Source: Glandiceps talaboti
Lineage: Eukaryota > Hemichordata > Enteropneusta > Spengelidae
Assembly: GCF_964340395.1 (NCBI RefSeq)
Contig: NC_135552.1
Location: forward strand, 26,367,181 to 26,431,180
Length of the DNA: 64,000 nucleotides
Direction of reading: 5' to 3'
Translations under genes and position numbers: made by a program
Part shown: one piece after another, positions 1 through 13,524 of the stretch
Numbering within the stretch: position 1 is the first letter of the stretch
How the letters are laid out: each line of letters begins with the position of its first letter
The notes under the pieces: generated by a model
Told to the model about the DNA's origin: nothing
The model's database searches: none
What the model saw: the letters and a program-made list of their open reading frames with translations, nothing else

Positions 1-50
1 TGTATGTATGTATGTATGTATGTATGTATGTATGTATGTATGTATGTATG

Positions 51-80
<30 letters not shown>
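1..80. repeat. (ATGT)n microsatellite at the left edge
   Basis: Uninterrupted TGTA repeats, cut by the window edge. Confidence 0.95.
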
Positions 81-83
<3 letters not shown>

Positions 84-939
84 TAAATTATAATTAACGT
101 TTATTTGCATAAACTAGGCCACTGGCCTTTCGTTACATTTCACAGCCTCATAAACTTTATAGGTTCAAAGGTTACTTGACAAGAAAAGAAATTTCACAAA
201 TAAGAACACTGTACACATAGGTAGCAATACAAGACAAAAATTACGTGCGTGCGTCTGTCTGTCTGACTGTCATAATTTTCTAAAAATACTTAATAAAAGG
301 ACAAATAACATACAAAGTTTCGGGCTGTAGCTTGCAGTTTTAACGAATCATTTGCATAATTAAAGATTTTTGTAAACGAGAACTCATTAAATCGTGTAGT
401 ATTTGAAAATGACTTATATATAACAGAAGACACGCCCATTCGATATAAAATCGAATATATACACAAAATGTGTGATGATATTATCAATTATGAAATTAGT
501 TATGTACAAGTCACATCCTTGATACATTATCCGTCAAAAAAAAAAGATAAATATATTAACGACGATAGGTGGGAATTTCGTAATGGTGATGATATGATCG
601 TCAGTTATGCAAATCAAACTCAATGTAGCACTTTATATACATTACATTCACAGTGACAACTGGTGACATATCTACTGTGGCAGAGGAGTACAAATTATCT
701 TTATATTTTACTTTGCAAATTATTTTTGTAATATAGCCATCGTATCTATAGGACATGATATCATAAATACATCCACCAAGTTATACGTAATTCAAAACTA
801 GTGCCTGATTAACAAATGCCTTTAATATGCAAACGACCCATAGAAATGACATGCTACGTAATCAAGATTAAAGAAGCTTGTTATCGCCATCAATGTTTCT
901 ACCATGTACAAAGCTATATGGAATTTGAAAAAGTCATAC

Positions 940-940
<1 letters not shown>
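81..940. other. Gene-free AT-rich flank
   Basis: No exon with usable splice signals and no recognised repeat boundary were seen. Short open frames here lack coding character. Confidence 0.5.
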
Positions 941-1335
<395 letters not shown>

Positions 1336-1804
1336 CATAACACTACTATCATGCTTAATAATCTGTCACCTCCGCAGATTATGTCAGGTCATCTGAAAGT
1401 ATTCAGCAGTCACTCTTGTGAACGTTTTTGATGACAAAGGGGTTTGTCATTTTCGACCTGTAGTTTATGATTTTATCATTCCTTTGACAAGCTCGTTAGG
1501 CAAATCACAGCAGGCCAAATACAGAACACCATTTGAACTTTGACCTCAATCTTTACTTCAGTAATAAATCTACAGTTTCACTTCATCTGGAAACTTATTG
1601 TAAGTGTGCTTCTTCTGTTTTATTTCAGTGACAGTGTTATTCCGCTCTTTGTAACCACATTCCATCAACTTTTGGGGTTATTCTGGACCAAAAAGCTTAC
1701 TATAGAGTAAGTCATTCCATTACGGTCGACGTTTAATAGTGATTCCATTTTTATTTCGAGAAGGTTGTTGTGTGGTTACAGAAATTGTCACTTTCTAGTT
1801 AAAC

Positions 1805-1847
1805 TTTTTTTTTTCAGTTGCAACATAGCAAGATCTAGCAAGATATC
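1805..1847 (+). promoter_or_regulatory. 5' UTR splice acceptor before phospholipase 1
   Basis: A T-rich tract ending in CAG at 1817 precedes the ATG by 30 bases. The two paralogues show a similar acceptor just before their ATG, which suggests an intron in the 5' UTR, or alternatively a trans-splice acceptor. The upstream noncoding exon was not identified with confidence. Confidence 0.4.
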
Positions 1848-4800
1848 ATGGGCGATACTTGGTCGAATGTATCTGATTACTTTTGGCCACCACCAAAAGG
1901 ACCAAGTCTCCAAGAACGACTAATAGACAATGCAACATTTAATAAGGATTTGGGAAATATCGCTAGCCAGATTTACCCTTTCGAAAATCTTGTGTTAGAA
2001 GGCGGTGGAGCAAAGGGTATAGCCTATGCCGGAGTGTTAAAGGTAATGTATTCCGTCGAGCTGTTTTCTAACGAACCGTGTCACATTATACACATACACT
2101 GTAGTTTTGGCTAGCTCTATGCTATTCAGGGCCGTTATGGACAGTAGTTCTGAAAGGATTGGTGACACTGCAGCATGCCATATTTACTGACATGTCAGCA
2201 AGCCAAAGTATAATAGCGAGTACATGTATACTCAACTTTTTAAATAACCTTTCCTGATAGTTATCGTACACGTCAGAGGACATTTACTGTTTTTATTAGG
2301 ACAGTTTTGGTTAACCCGTCCATTATTTTGTCTGCGCCTCGGACACAATAACGGATGGGTTAACCAAAACTGTCCTAATAAAACTGTATATGGCAGAGGA
2401 CCTCCACTATAACGAAGTTATGTTTCGAATTCGACGTTTTTCTAAGTTATCTGCAGCTCTATTATGCAACCTCTTACCTATTATCATGTTAATTACAAAA
2501 TTCACTGTAAAAATCCCATGCCGCACATCTCAGCCAAATAATCCGATGTTTTCCCCAAAAGTTGGGTGTGAAATCCACGAACCTGGCAATAATCGTTCTG
2601 TAACAAAATGACAGTCCCATACCGAGCAGTATATTCGTTTTGCCCATCCATAGTTCTGTTACTAACCCTGGTGCACATACGCATTGTCAAGTCAATGAAC
2701 AAATTCTCTGTGGAGCATTGCTTTCTGCACAAGGCACTTTGTAGTGAAGAGGTCACAAAGTTATAGAGCATGTCTTTGGATAAGTAGGTACAGACCGAGA
2801 GGTACTGCGTTCGACATTTACCAAGGTAAAGGTGATTTTTTTAAGCACACACTACAGAATGACAGGTGCAGAATTAGGTGCGGTAGAACACGGTATGAGA
2901 CAGTGAAGCACGTGTTGGTTGCATTGTAACAGTTGACGAGTTGGAACAGCGCTCTAGAATGATTATCATGCTGTGGACAGTTTTAATCATGAGTTGAAAG
3001 TGTTATTAGTGGACATTTCATTGATTAACGGTATGTAGACACTTTCCTTGAGTAAAAGTGTCCGTTAACTGAAAAAGTGTCCGCTAAATGAAACTGAGAG
3101 CACAGTTGAAACAATGGGGAAGAGTCGGAAAGGAGTATAACTACATGTAATGTAATGATACAACAAATAATTTCTATAAGTTACATAATGACGTAAGGAC
3201 AAGTACTCCGCTGCTGCATGCTGGACAGCAACCAAAAACAATACAGACACATTTTATTGAATCATTTAGGTACTAGAGAAAACTGGAATATGGAAAAAGT
3301 TGAAGCGTTATGCTGGAACCAGTGCCGGTGCCATAGTGGTTTGCTTACTGGCAGTAGGTTATACACCCGAAGAATTATTGGATATTTTGGCTGATACAGA
3401 CTTGAATGCAATAGCTGTGGGTAAGTTGTGCTGTAACTACAGCCATTTTCAAGTTACCGTTCACCGTCTATGTTTGATATAACCGTGCAGAAACCAATAA
3501 AAACTGCAATGCTTCACTGTAAGATAGCATGATTGAATAAATACAGTTTAATTAATGTGATATTTTGTCTGAAATAAACTAAAGTGCACCATGTCGGCAT
3601 CTAATGTAGACGTCAAAACATTGACGTCCTAGCGTCTGTGTCTAGTTGCAAAGGTGTATGTCAAAGAGACAAAATGCAGCAAGAAATTTCGATCTCGTTG
3701 CCTTAGTGTAAAATGTGCAGAAATTTCTTATTGGTTTCTGTGTCATTGTATCAAACAGATAGAGTAGGTGAACGGTGACTTGAAACAGGCTATAAAAATT
3801 GAGAAAATTGCTTCTCCAATAAAGTGGAAATAAAAGCTACCACCCATAAAGCGAATGGGTTGGGACGTATGATGAATAGAACGTGAAAGAAAGAAGAACA
3901 TGTCTTCTCTCAATGCCTCGCATAGCTCACCTATCTACCTAGTTCTGGAACGATTTTATATGTGTAGATGGTATTGTCCTAGCAAATCAAAGTAGGCTGA
4001 CGTGTAGGCAGATCTCAACGGATTCACTCGAATTGACGTGAGTCATTTGTGTTTCAAAATCACACAATGAATTCGTAAAATTCTCTTCTAATAAAACTAT
4101 TCACCTGAGGCAAAGAGATGGAAGTTGGTTCTACACGACTAACTTTGCGTATCTGTACGAACTAAGCTATCAATGCTTATAACAATACGTGACACTCATC
4201 CACACAAATCACTCTGCCGGTTTCTCTTTGGATTGTATATTTATATACCTGTGTGGGCGAAGGTTAAAGATGACACCTACTCATTTCCCACGCAACAGAA
4301 GGCAGCACCATTTTAGATGTTGATAAACTGTAAGCCCCTCTTTATGCTGTACACCACATACCAAACATTGTCGCAGATGTATAGGATTCAGGAATGTTAG
4401 TTGGTAAAATATGGAGGGGGGGGGGGGTAGTGTTTATTTATTTAGTTATCTACATTTTGTACTCATTTATCGATTTATTTGTTTATGTTTTTGTTTATTG
4501 AATTTTCTGTACTTTAAATGACCATAGAAAAAAAATTGACGAAGTCTTTGTATATATTGAGTAAAGTGGGTCATTTGACCAGGAAGCTAAAGCTGACCTA
4601 GGTTCGGATCCTACATGGCAAACAGAGACGCGGACGTGCGAACATGTTCCTATTAAATTGTCGAAGTACTAAAAAGATTTTCTATTTTGATTTAGAATGA
4701 AATAGTGAAGAGATCGTATGAATTTATCTTGGCTAATTCTCCAGTAAGATTGCCCGCTGATGCGATATATTTACAGCCAACACAACACGCAATATAAAAC

Positions 4801-5184
4801 GTTGGGTCAATATTCAAATTAGATAGGTCAAACCGTACCGAGAGTTTTAAAAGATCTAATTACCAAAAATATGCAAATAACTAATATCTGCATCTAAAAT
4901 ATTTTCAGGACCAACCATATACAATTGGAAGTTCGCACTCTGCAGATATAGTCTAATTACTGAAAACCGTTAATTAGGGTAATTAATCATTATTATTCGT
5001 AGGATGTTTTCCAAAATCTAAATAGTTACTTGTTTTTATCATAAGGAAGATGTGTGCCTAGTTTCACTAGAATTGATGCAGTAGTCTTTGAGATATGTGA
5101 CCACAGATAGATACACACAGACGTACGTACATACATACATACATACATACATACATACATACATACATACATACATACATACAT

Positions 5185-5246
<62 letters not shown>

Positions 5247-5269
5247 CATACATACATACATACATACAT

Positions 5270-5322
<53 letters not shown>

Positions 5323-8300
5323 AACATAACATACCACTCCCTCACTGGAGGTATAAATGTGATCCCCAATACCCCCGACCCTCTTCCCTGTAATTACTGT
5401 AGGCTCCCAAACATATTTCATACCATTCCTCAGAAAACAAACACATGATCAAATTTGTAAAGATCAATCATTTAAACACAATTTAATGTTACTTCTTTTT
5501 GTCATTTTGTATAAATTTACAGATGATCCGTCCACTTTCATGTCGACTGTCAAGTTTGGACTACATGTACATAAACTCTTTAACTATTTGGGATGGAACT
5601 CCGGAAACAAAATGTTTGAATGGTTGGGTGAGAAGATAGAAAAGAAAACTGGAAATAAAGATTTCACATTTCGACAGGTACGGATTTCTTGCAACTTACT
5701 TAACAACTCACAGGATGTTATTTTACGTCTGAGTGAAATAACTTCTACTCCTATATATTACATGTGTGTACTTGTTCTTACAAGCAACCGATCACATTCA
5801 CTCGCTGTGACCAATTCTCGACAGTTTTATTGGACAGTGTATACGTTAATCAAACCCCACTTAAAACACAAGTAGATAAGTTTATGTATTTACATAGTAT
5901 TAATATTTATACATGTTAGAAAATGAGATGGTTCAACACGGAAACAAAGAAGGACCCCACCTTTTGAAAATAGAGCATTACTGTCGGTGTATATTGAGAC
6001 AGACGGGAAACTGATAATTTGGTATTAACCATGTACATTAAAAATCCATAAAAAATCAAATAAAAAATCGTCATAGAAGACACAATTCCAAACAAATGTT
6101 TTAAATTTGGTAGAACTCAGTGCTACAGAATTACTTCACGTACCGTTACAACGTGGCGGGCGGGCAGGCAGGCATATTGATGTACATTGGTTGCGATATT
6201 ATTAAGAGATTCTTCATGTTTCCATGGTTAATTTACAAGTAAAACACAGTTGGTCATCCTATATTTAAAAAAAATAATTTTAAAAGTTTGGTTTCTTTTC
6301 AGTTGTTTATTGAGAAGGGTAAAGAGCTATGTATTGTAGTTACCAATGTAAGTTTGATGACTGTTGAATATCTCCACGTAAAAACCGCCCCAAACCAATC
6401 CATACGAACTGCTGTCAGGATGTCTATGTCTATTCCAGGTAAACCTATACTATACATCAAGCATGGAGAATGTCGTAAATGTGAACAGAGTTATCAGTAT
6501 TGTTCTGGTAGGATAGGTTTTCACCATTTACTCTTAAAGGAGAAATTAAGGTATCATCATGAACGTTGGGTCCTGGAGAGTCATTTTTAGCATTTCACAT
6601 CACATAATTCTCGCTCGGTTGCCAAGAAATACCAAACTGAAACTCTTTTTCTCCTCTGTTGTTCTTTTACTGATACCACATTGCATGACGGGTCTTAGGA
6701 GATATGATTATTCATTAGATGCACACTGAATATTCATGACTCTTTATCCAATAGGAGTTCCCTTTTTAATACATTGCTATCGTGTAATCTTGGCGTCAGC
6801 AAACGACGCAACTAGAAGTGGTGGGCTGGGGGAGGGAGTGGCATTAAATCTGTATCTGACATCTATACATATCTGTCATTATAGCCGTCATGCTTATCAA
6901 GATAGGAATACATTCAAAGAGCGACAATGGTACATATCAGTAGAGTTGTCTCTTTTTTCACCCGACTATCAGCGACTATATCTCGAGCTAAAGACAAAGC
7001 AATGTGTCGATGGTGATTACATGTATGTTGGTGACCTGATTTTCACAGCCATTTTATTCATCTAGATAACAGCTTCCAAGAGAAGTGTTTCTGACTTTCA
7101 TTCCCCATATTGGAATTTTAGTTGTGATTTTATTTTTGTGAACTATATTTCATTCAGTGTTCTTTGAAGCTGTAAAGGGTTCTTCAGGTGCACATGAAGA
7201 CTTGTACGTGGATGGTGGAATGTTGGCAAATTATCCAATCAAATGTTATGATGGTAGGTGATAGATTTTGTTGCTGCAGATCTTCCAGTTTCAAAGTCAC
7301 TGTTATAATATCACTGGGTAATGGCATTTGATTCGGCATTGACTTTCTGTATAAAGTATTTTTTTGTTGATGGGAGAAGTCCATTCAGATATACTTTGCC
7401 TTCAAAACACTTATACTGATTACTGTTATCAACTTACATGATATAATTTTGGGCATCTCGACAAACGACTCATCTTTGAAATCTTATAAAGAAGCTCTCC
7501 TACACGTGAAATGAGTTTAGTCTTTTGGGGATAGCCAGCAGGGGTTTATGGGAAGATGATAATAATATCTTTGTCTTGTCACTCTGTGTATTTTTGTGTA
7601 TTAGAAGGAGAAATACTTCTACGTGGACTTTTCTTGGTGTTAATTATTAATTTGAAATGTTTTTGTGTTTTTTAAATTTACATTATTGTCACACCTGTAT
7701 ATCGATAGCTTTAGTGATTGTACAGCCGTTACATATCCTATTTTGTTCCTGGGAAATTGCGTTGATCATGTCGTCAGTCATTAGAAAGAGGAAGACCCTT
7801 ATCATGGCAGTATGGTTATATTACGGGACTGGTTACTAATATATCTGATAGTGATTGCATATCATACCAATTAATGTTTGTTAATGTCGTTGATTTTTTT
7901 AAATGTTATTTTCTATATACATGTACATGTAATAACAATGATATATATTAACGCCATTCATAATGAAGGAATGGCTATAAATGTGAATTAAAAGTTTAAA
8001 CTTGTTATTGTTGTATGTGTTATTCCAGGTTGGTGGTTATCAATGGCGATTAGAAATAACTTTTTGACCAAACTACAGCCATTGACTGAGATAGGCATGA
8101 TAGCACATCGCAAAGATAGATTTGGAATAAAGAATAACAAAACAATTGGTGTCCTTCTGGTAAGGTCATTTGAATAATCAGAGATTCAAGTTTCAGTGTT
8201 GTAAACAACAGACTGAAATAAGTGGTACACAACACATCTTAAAAGGGGCACAGATTCTATCTTTACGGTCTTTGTCCTTGTCTTTGTTTGAAATATGCAT

Positions 8301-8850
8301 ACTATATGTAATTTCAAGTACTTAAATACGTTGAACTACGTCACACAACTGGTATAATAGACTGCAAGGAACTTCGTGGTATCTGGTAGGTTGGCAGGAC
8401 ATGTCGCACTTTACAGGCTACTGGTACAGGTGTCAGAAAAAAATATGTCCATGATGTAAAAATGACATTATGGCAAACATTCTAGGGTATCTATCAATTA
8501 GAAACCCCCACTTAGTTTCGAGCTTCTAGCACTCTTTGGCAACGCAGATTAGTTTCTGATTACATTTTAGTGTTTATCTTTTTAAAATTTATAAAAACTA
8601 GCTGTCAGATCATAAAGTAGTCTCGGTTACCCAGATGTCACCACCGAGGATGGGTAACGCCTCTACGAGTCTGGGTCACTGATAATACCTTTAAACACGG
8701 GGCTACAAGTAGATTCATACGAGATAATCGAGTGTTGAAATAGTATTTGAATCACAGCACCATACTTACAGCAACCAACCCATCATTTGCACCACCACCA
8801 CCACCACCACCACCACCACCACCACCACCACCACCACCACCACCACCACC

Positions 8851-8919
<69 letters not shown>

Positions 8920-11437
8920 AACGGCAACAAAACATCGACAACAACAACTAGCGTGTCAATATCACATGATACATTTTTGAATGGTGTAATATTGAAGATT
9001 GCTTTTTTTCGCAGTGTGCCAAAGGAGCTGAAGGTGTATTCAATTCGAGTATTACTCTGAAAGACCCAATCCCAAAAAGACCCGACACAAAATTAGCAAG
9101 GTCAGTCTAATGTGGTTATTGTTCAATTGCAAATATATGGTTGTATGACTAATTCTACTCGCACCAGCAAAATAGCGACGTTTCATTGACCTATCTATAC
9201 TTAAAATATCTTATTAAAGCGTGTGCGTGCTTACATACACTTACACGCGAAAATATGATAGATATATAGTAATGTCGTTAATTTCGTATTACATATACTT
9301 TACATGGCGCTTTCACGTGCGAGCCTTAAATTAATACCCCTCTCACTTGTATTTCAGAGAGCAGACAGAAAGAGAAAACCGATCTACGTCTAAGATTAAC
9401 ATTGATGAGCCAAAACTGTTGGAAGCTTCCAATACATTGATTGAGGCTTTAATGGAAAGTTTGAAAGACTCTGGTCGCGAGGACGCCGTGGCAATTGACA
9501 GAAAATGCCTGGAGACCGCATTACAGGTATGTATTGCATTGAGGAGCGGGAAGTGTATAATAAAGTTATGCAGCAATGATTACGAAATTTGGAATGGTAA
9601 TACTTGAACTATGTGAATTCTTATTTAACAATTTCTTCTAGACAATAAAAGACAACGAATGTAAAAGGAAACAAGCCGTACTTCTGTTTGGCGAAGACTG
9701 GGATGTGTCGTCTGTACTTGACAAGTTGACAGTTGATGATCACGAAGAGGTATTGTATAGAACTTAATGCTATTTTGACTAACACAATATTTATTCATTG
9801 CAATCTAGGCAAAATTAAGTCAAAATAAATGCTGTTCACGGGAATTTCTTCTGTTTTCGCCAGATTTGGAATATTACCTCCTAACATATGATCATGTTTC
9901 TTATGTACAAAGAGAAGAAGCGATATATAGATTACTATGTTGAAAGTCAATTACTCATTTCCTTCTTCTAAAGTTAACATTTGACAGATTGGTGACATTT
10001 GCTGAGAAACATGGACTTGATGCAAAATGTAAATTTTATGGCCATGCACGCAAAGAAATTCGAGGCTTTCGAACATATCTGGGAAGGTTGACAAGTATGA
10101 TGCTGACTAACACTCAAAGATTGCATTTCGAGGTATGATCAATCTTGAATATAAAAAATGAAAGTCAATTAATTATTAAGCGCTTATTTCCCATTTGACT
10201 GACTATTTATCTGAACAAAATTAAATAAGCTTTCAGGAGTCATGAATATTCAATATTTATCTCAGTTATTAATATTTATATCTGCTAAGACCCATGGTAC
10301 AATGGTATATCACTGAAGGAGCAATTTTGTGATATGAAATCAAGAAATGACTATCCAGAACCCAAAGTTTGTGAAAATACCTTTATTTCCTGGAGCTACC
10401 TATTCTTGAAATATTAATGTGATGAAACGCTTTTCAGGTACAAGACGTGAAACGTTCTATCATAGTGAACGTTGATTATATTGGAACGTTAGATTTCGAC
10501 ATGGAGGTCAAAGACAAAGAATTTGCTGTTGAGGTAATTATGCTAATGTTTCTAATTTCTACCAAAATTATAGTGGACCTTACGAAAATCGATACCCCGT
10601 ATTGATAATAGTATATGTCAGGCTCCTAAATCTCTAGATTGTGTCATTTTCATGTTATGTTAGGTTACCAGCTATTTGACAGATGGTTACAGCTTTTTAA
10701 TGCCATTATCCAATCAGTGGTGCTGTCCGTGTAAATTTCCACTTTGTAGGGTTTGCACAGGAAGATGTGACTAAGATAGAGAGCTCAGCGGTTATATTTT
10801 AACACACACCTCTTTAAAACCTTTGAATATTCATAACAGAATTCATTAAGAGTAGATATTATGAACGATAAGAAAATGCTTATTATCATAATTTGCATAA
10901 ATGAATGCTAATTACATTGGCTAATGCACTAGGTGAACACCAGGTGTAAAAAGTAATTTCATACTTTGGAGGGTCGAATGTGTTCGCTCTCTTGTAGCAG
11001 TATTATGAGGGTTGCATTATTTGGATTAAATGTCTATTTTCAACATTTTTGAGACCTATCCTTCTTGAATACGTACCACTTGTGTTTCATTAAATACACA
11101 GCAAGGTGCAAAGGCCACGATAGATTTTTTGGAGGATTACATAAAGAAGAAAGCACAGGATCAAGCCAGGCAAACTGAAGACTTAGTGAAGGTATAGAAT
11201 AAGCTAACTGTCTAAAATACATGTTACTTACCTATATGTAGTGAAGATGTACATGTATAAATGAAAGTTTTAAGACGCGTATACTAGGTGAATACACAGC
11301 TAGGTGTAAAGGCCGCGATAGGTGTTGTGGAGGATATCATAAACCAGAAGCCACAGGATCAAGCCAAACAAGCTGATATGTCAAGTGGTGAAAAATTAGT
11401 GAAGGTGAAAAGCAACGAAAGCATTGTATCCGAGTAG
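1848..11437 (+). CDS. Patatin-like phospholipase, paralogue 1 (12 coding exons plus a duplicated last exon)
   Basis: Spliced gene for a predicted acyl hydrolase (phospholipase A type) of the patatin family. Coding exons: 1848-2042, 3270-3420, 5523-5677, 6303-6438, 7158-7253, 8029-8159, 9015-9100, 9358-9526, 9642-9749, 9974-10132, 10438-10533, 11102-11191, then optionally 11300-11437. All introns are GT-AG and the reading frame stays open throughout. Motifs seen: oxyanion loop EGGGAKG (residues 51-57), nucleophile elbow GTSAG (Ser83), and catalytic Asp in DGG (Asp231), so the Ser-Asp dyad is intact. Residues after about 290 form a charged, probably helical extension that I do not recognise. 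The protein is 525 aa if translation stops at 11195-11197, or about 569 aa if exon 13 is spliced on. The N-terminus before FENLVLEGGG is longer than in, and unlike, the two downstream paralogues. There is no signal peptide, so a cytosolic or membrane-surface location is inferred. Substrate unknown. Confidence 0.85.
2284..2389. mobile_element. Foldback hairpin (MITE-like) in intron 1 of phospholipase 1
   Basis: Two near-perfect inverted arms meet at a GTCTGCGCCTCGGAC centre near 2338. The outer arms include TTATTAGGACAGTTTTGG and its complement. The stem is about 50 bp with almost no loop. Confidence 0.7.
4840..5345 (+). mobile_element. Pearl/Helentron-like element 2
   Basis: AT-rich core monomers with TAATTAC and ATGCAAAT signatures (4860-5000) lead into a conserved box (5056-5100: GTTTCACTAGAATTGATGCA and TTTGAGATAT). 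That is followed by ACAT and ACAG arrays (about 5106-5322). The same box precedes ACAG arrays at 49750 and 51250. It lies in intron 2 of phospholipase 1. Confidence 0.55.
8791..8918. repeat. (ACC)n-(AAC)n trinucleotide array
   Basis: About 25 CAC/ACC units pass into about 17 CAA units in intron 6 of phospholipase 1. The open frame across it is not a gene. Confidence 0.95.
11102..11197 (+). CDS. Terminal coding exon of phospholipase 1, first copy
   Basis: This exon follows an acceptor ending at 11101 and starts QGAKATIDFLEDY. It aligns with the single terminal exons of the two downstream paralogues (25498-25557 and 38439-38504). It can end by reading into GTA-TAG at 11192-11197, giving a 525-residue protein. 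The same GT could act as a splice donor after 11191, joining in frame to the second copy at 11300. Which form is made cannot be decided from sequence alone. Confidence 0.75.
   Translation, partial: QGAKATIDFLEDYIKKKAQDQARQTEDLVKV
11300..11437 (+). CDS. Terminal coding exon of phospholipase 1, duplicated copy
   Basis: Tandem duplicate of the preceding exon: acceptor AATACACAG ends at 11299, then LGVKAAIGVVED... with stop TAG at 11435-11437 (45 residues). It stays open, keeps phase 0 and keeps the LVK segment near its end. It lacks an in-frame stop where the first copy has GTATAG and continues for ten further residues. It can be used after exon 12 or directly after exon 11, since all junctions are phase 0. 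Intact reading suggests recent origin or use as an alternative C-terminus. Confidence 0.65.
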   Translation, partial: LGVKAAIGVVEDIINQKPQDQAKQADMSSGEKLVKVKSNESIVSE

Positions 11438-11622
11438 TATGTACAATGCAACCAACGAATCACGAAATGTTTTCCTATCCCTTTGACAATACTAGAATTA
11501 TACATTAGACTAATTGTCTTCTTGACATTAATCCAGAATTCGTGATAGCTTAGAAAATTTGAAATATATGGAAAACATGGAGAGAAAGAATTTCCAAAGC
11601 ATCAAACTATAATTGTAATCAG

Positions 11623-11628
11623 AATAAA
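11623..11628 (+). terminator. Polyadenylation signal, phospholipase 1
   Basis: AATAAA lies 186 bases after the stop of the duplicated last exon and could serve either terminal exon. Confidence 0.5.
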
Positions 11629-12810
11629 AATGCTCTTGGCATTAGGCAATGTAAATCAACTTTAATGTGACTGTCTTCTAACTTTTCGCCATCTAGAATG
11701 TCTTCATTTATTTGATTGATTGAGTGTTTGTTTGTTTGTTTGTTTGTTTCTTTGTTTGTTTGTTTTACTGATTGATTGATTCGAGGGATGCCAGCCTTGA
11801 TCATAGATTATCGCTTGCATCATGGACTAAACGTTGAGTAGTTGATTATTGAGTAGGCACTAATTGCAGAATGTGAGAATGATTTTATATATCTAAATCT
11901 CTACTATCTACTTTAAATCCTTCTTTGTTACCACTTCTTCCTCAAAATCTTCGAACTTTACACGAGTCTATTACATTGTCAAATATTCATAAGTGGATAG
12001 ATGAGGATTGGGTATTTATACATGTAATAACGTCTAACCACATGTAGTTATATCAGTTGCACTATCATAATCCGTTTGGTAAATATAAGAATTCCTGTAG
12101 TCTTTAGATTTTGGATTGTCGGACGTGTCTCCTTGAGGACCCGCACATTATACTAAATCTTAAATCTTGAGAGAGAAAAGTGGACAGAAAATTTGAAATC
12201 ACAATAGTAAACCTTTGATCTCAAAGTTTAGTAACTTTCAGTCATTTGGGCGATATCGTTAGATTGTAGGGTAAGCTTATCTTGGCATGCCAAATGTCTG
12301 TGAATTCCGTAATGTTGATTAAAAGAAAATTACACATATTGTCCATTCGTATATCATCTGTGTTTTATTATTTCAACAATTGAGATACATATATGGTAAT
12401 AATGGTTATTAGATATTTCTATATCCGTACCCAGTACCTCGTTCCTTTCCTGCACCTGTCAAACCTACCTATTCACATGTCATGGCCGTCGAATGGTCCT
12501 GTACTATATATGTTATCACATAAACACGTGCAAATATTCACCTGTGTGACGTCAATTAGGACAGATTAAAAACCCGAATCACCACTGCAGCTGTTTACCG
12601 AACTTTTTTTTATTATTCTCAACTACATGTTCAGAATGATCTGTTCCTGCCATTCTATGCTACGATCACTTTCAAAACTGGTAAATGCTAACATTACTTC
12701 GCATACATCCTTGGGTGGTACGAGTCACATGAAGAGGTACTTTTATTTGTGGCGTCATGATGGGTGCACGTAAATGATTAGATTGTCAAGATTTCAAGCA
12801 CAACTGTACG

Positions 12811-12990
12811 GTGTGTCTCAGTCAATCCGGCTGTATAATTAGGCACCTGGTAGGATAGAGGTTGCCATGTTAGTCCTTTAATCCCACGTGCTTATAAAGG
12901 CTACAATGGGAAATCCGTGCCAGTGGTAATAATTGTAAAGCACTTTGAGAACAAATTGGGAAAGTTTTACATAAAAAACAAAAAAAAATG
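12811..12990 (+). mobile_element. SINE candidate with L2-like 3' tail
   Basis: TTGTAAAGCACTTTGAG (12933-12949) resembles the conserved 3' tail shared by L2-type LINEs and the SINEs they mobilise. It is followed by an A-rich end. The upstream part could be a degenerate tRNA-derived head and body. Identity is inferred from the tail only. Confidence 0.4.
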
Positions 12991-13011
12991 CATTTAATTC
13001 TATTACCTTGT

Positions 13012-13131
13012 TAGTTTTACGTCATAATGCTCCTCGTATGATTCCGTGGATTGTCAAATTCTCACTTCCCGCTCGAATTTGTATTACTGCAGTCGACGAA
13101 ATCATACTCGGAGTATTATGACGTAAAACTA
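13012..13131. mobile_element. Short palindromic MITE-like element
   Basis: Inverted arms of about 32 bp (13012-13043 and 13100-13131) begin TAGTTTTACGTCATAAT, with a few mismatches. They flank about 56 bp of unique sequence, the architecture of a terminal-inverted-repeat element. Confidence 0.65.
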
Positions 13132-13192
13132 GCATTGATCAAGTGGGATTATATATAACACGTGATGTTTTTGCACGGAAGCTTATATGGGT

Positions 13193-13524
13193 ATATACAT
13201 ACATACATACATACATACATACATACATACATACATACATACATACATACATACATACATACATACATACATGCATGCATGCATGCACGCACGCACGCAC
13301 ACACACGTACGTACGTACGTACATACATACATACATACATACATACATACATACATACATACATACATACATACATACATACATACATACATACATACAT
13401 ACATACATACATACATACATACATACATACATACATACGTACATACATACATACATACATACATACATAAATACATACATACATACATACATACATACAT
13501 ACATACATACATACATACACACAA
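13193..13524. repeat. (ACAT)n array with ATGC/ACGC/ACGT variants
   Basis: About 330 bp of tetranucleotide repeat, open in all frames on both strands because of its period. Not coding. Confidence 0.95.

Noticed and set aside
8747-8980. Poly-proline/poly-threonine frame
   Set aside because: Translation of an ACC/AAC trinucleotide array inside intron 6 of phospholipase 1.
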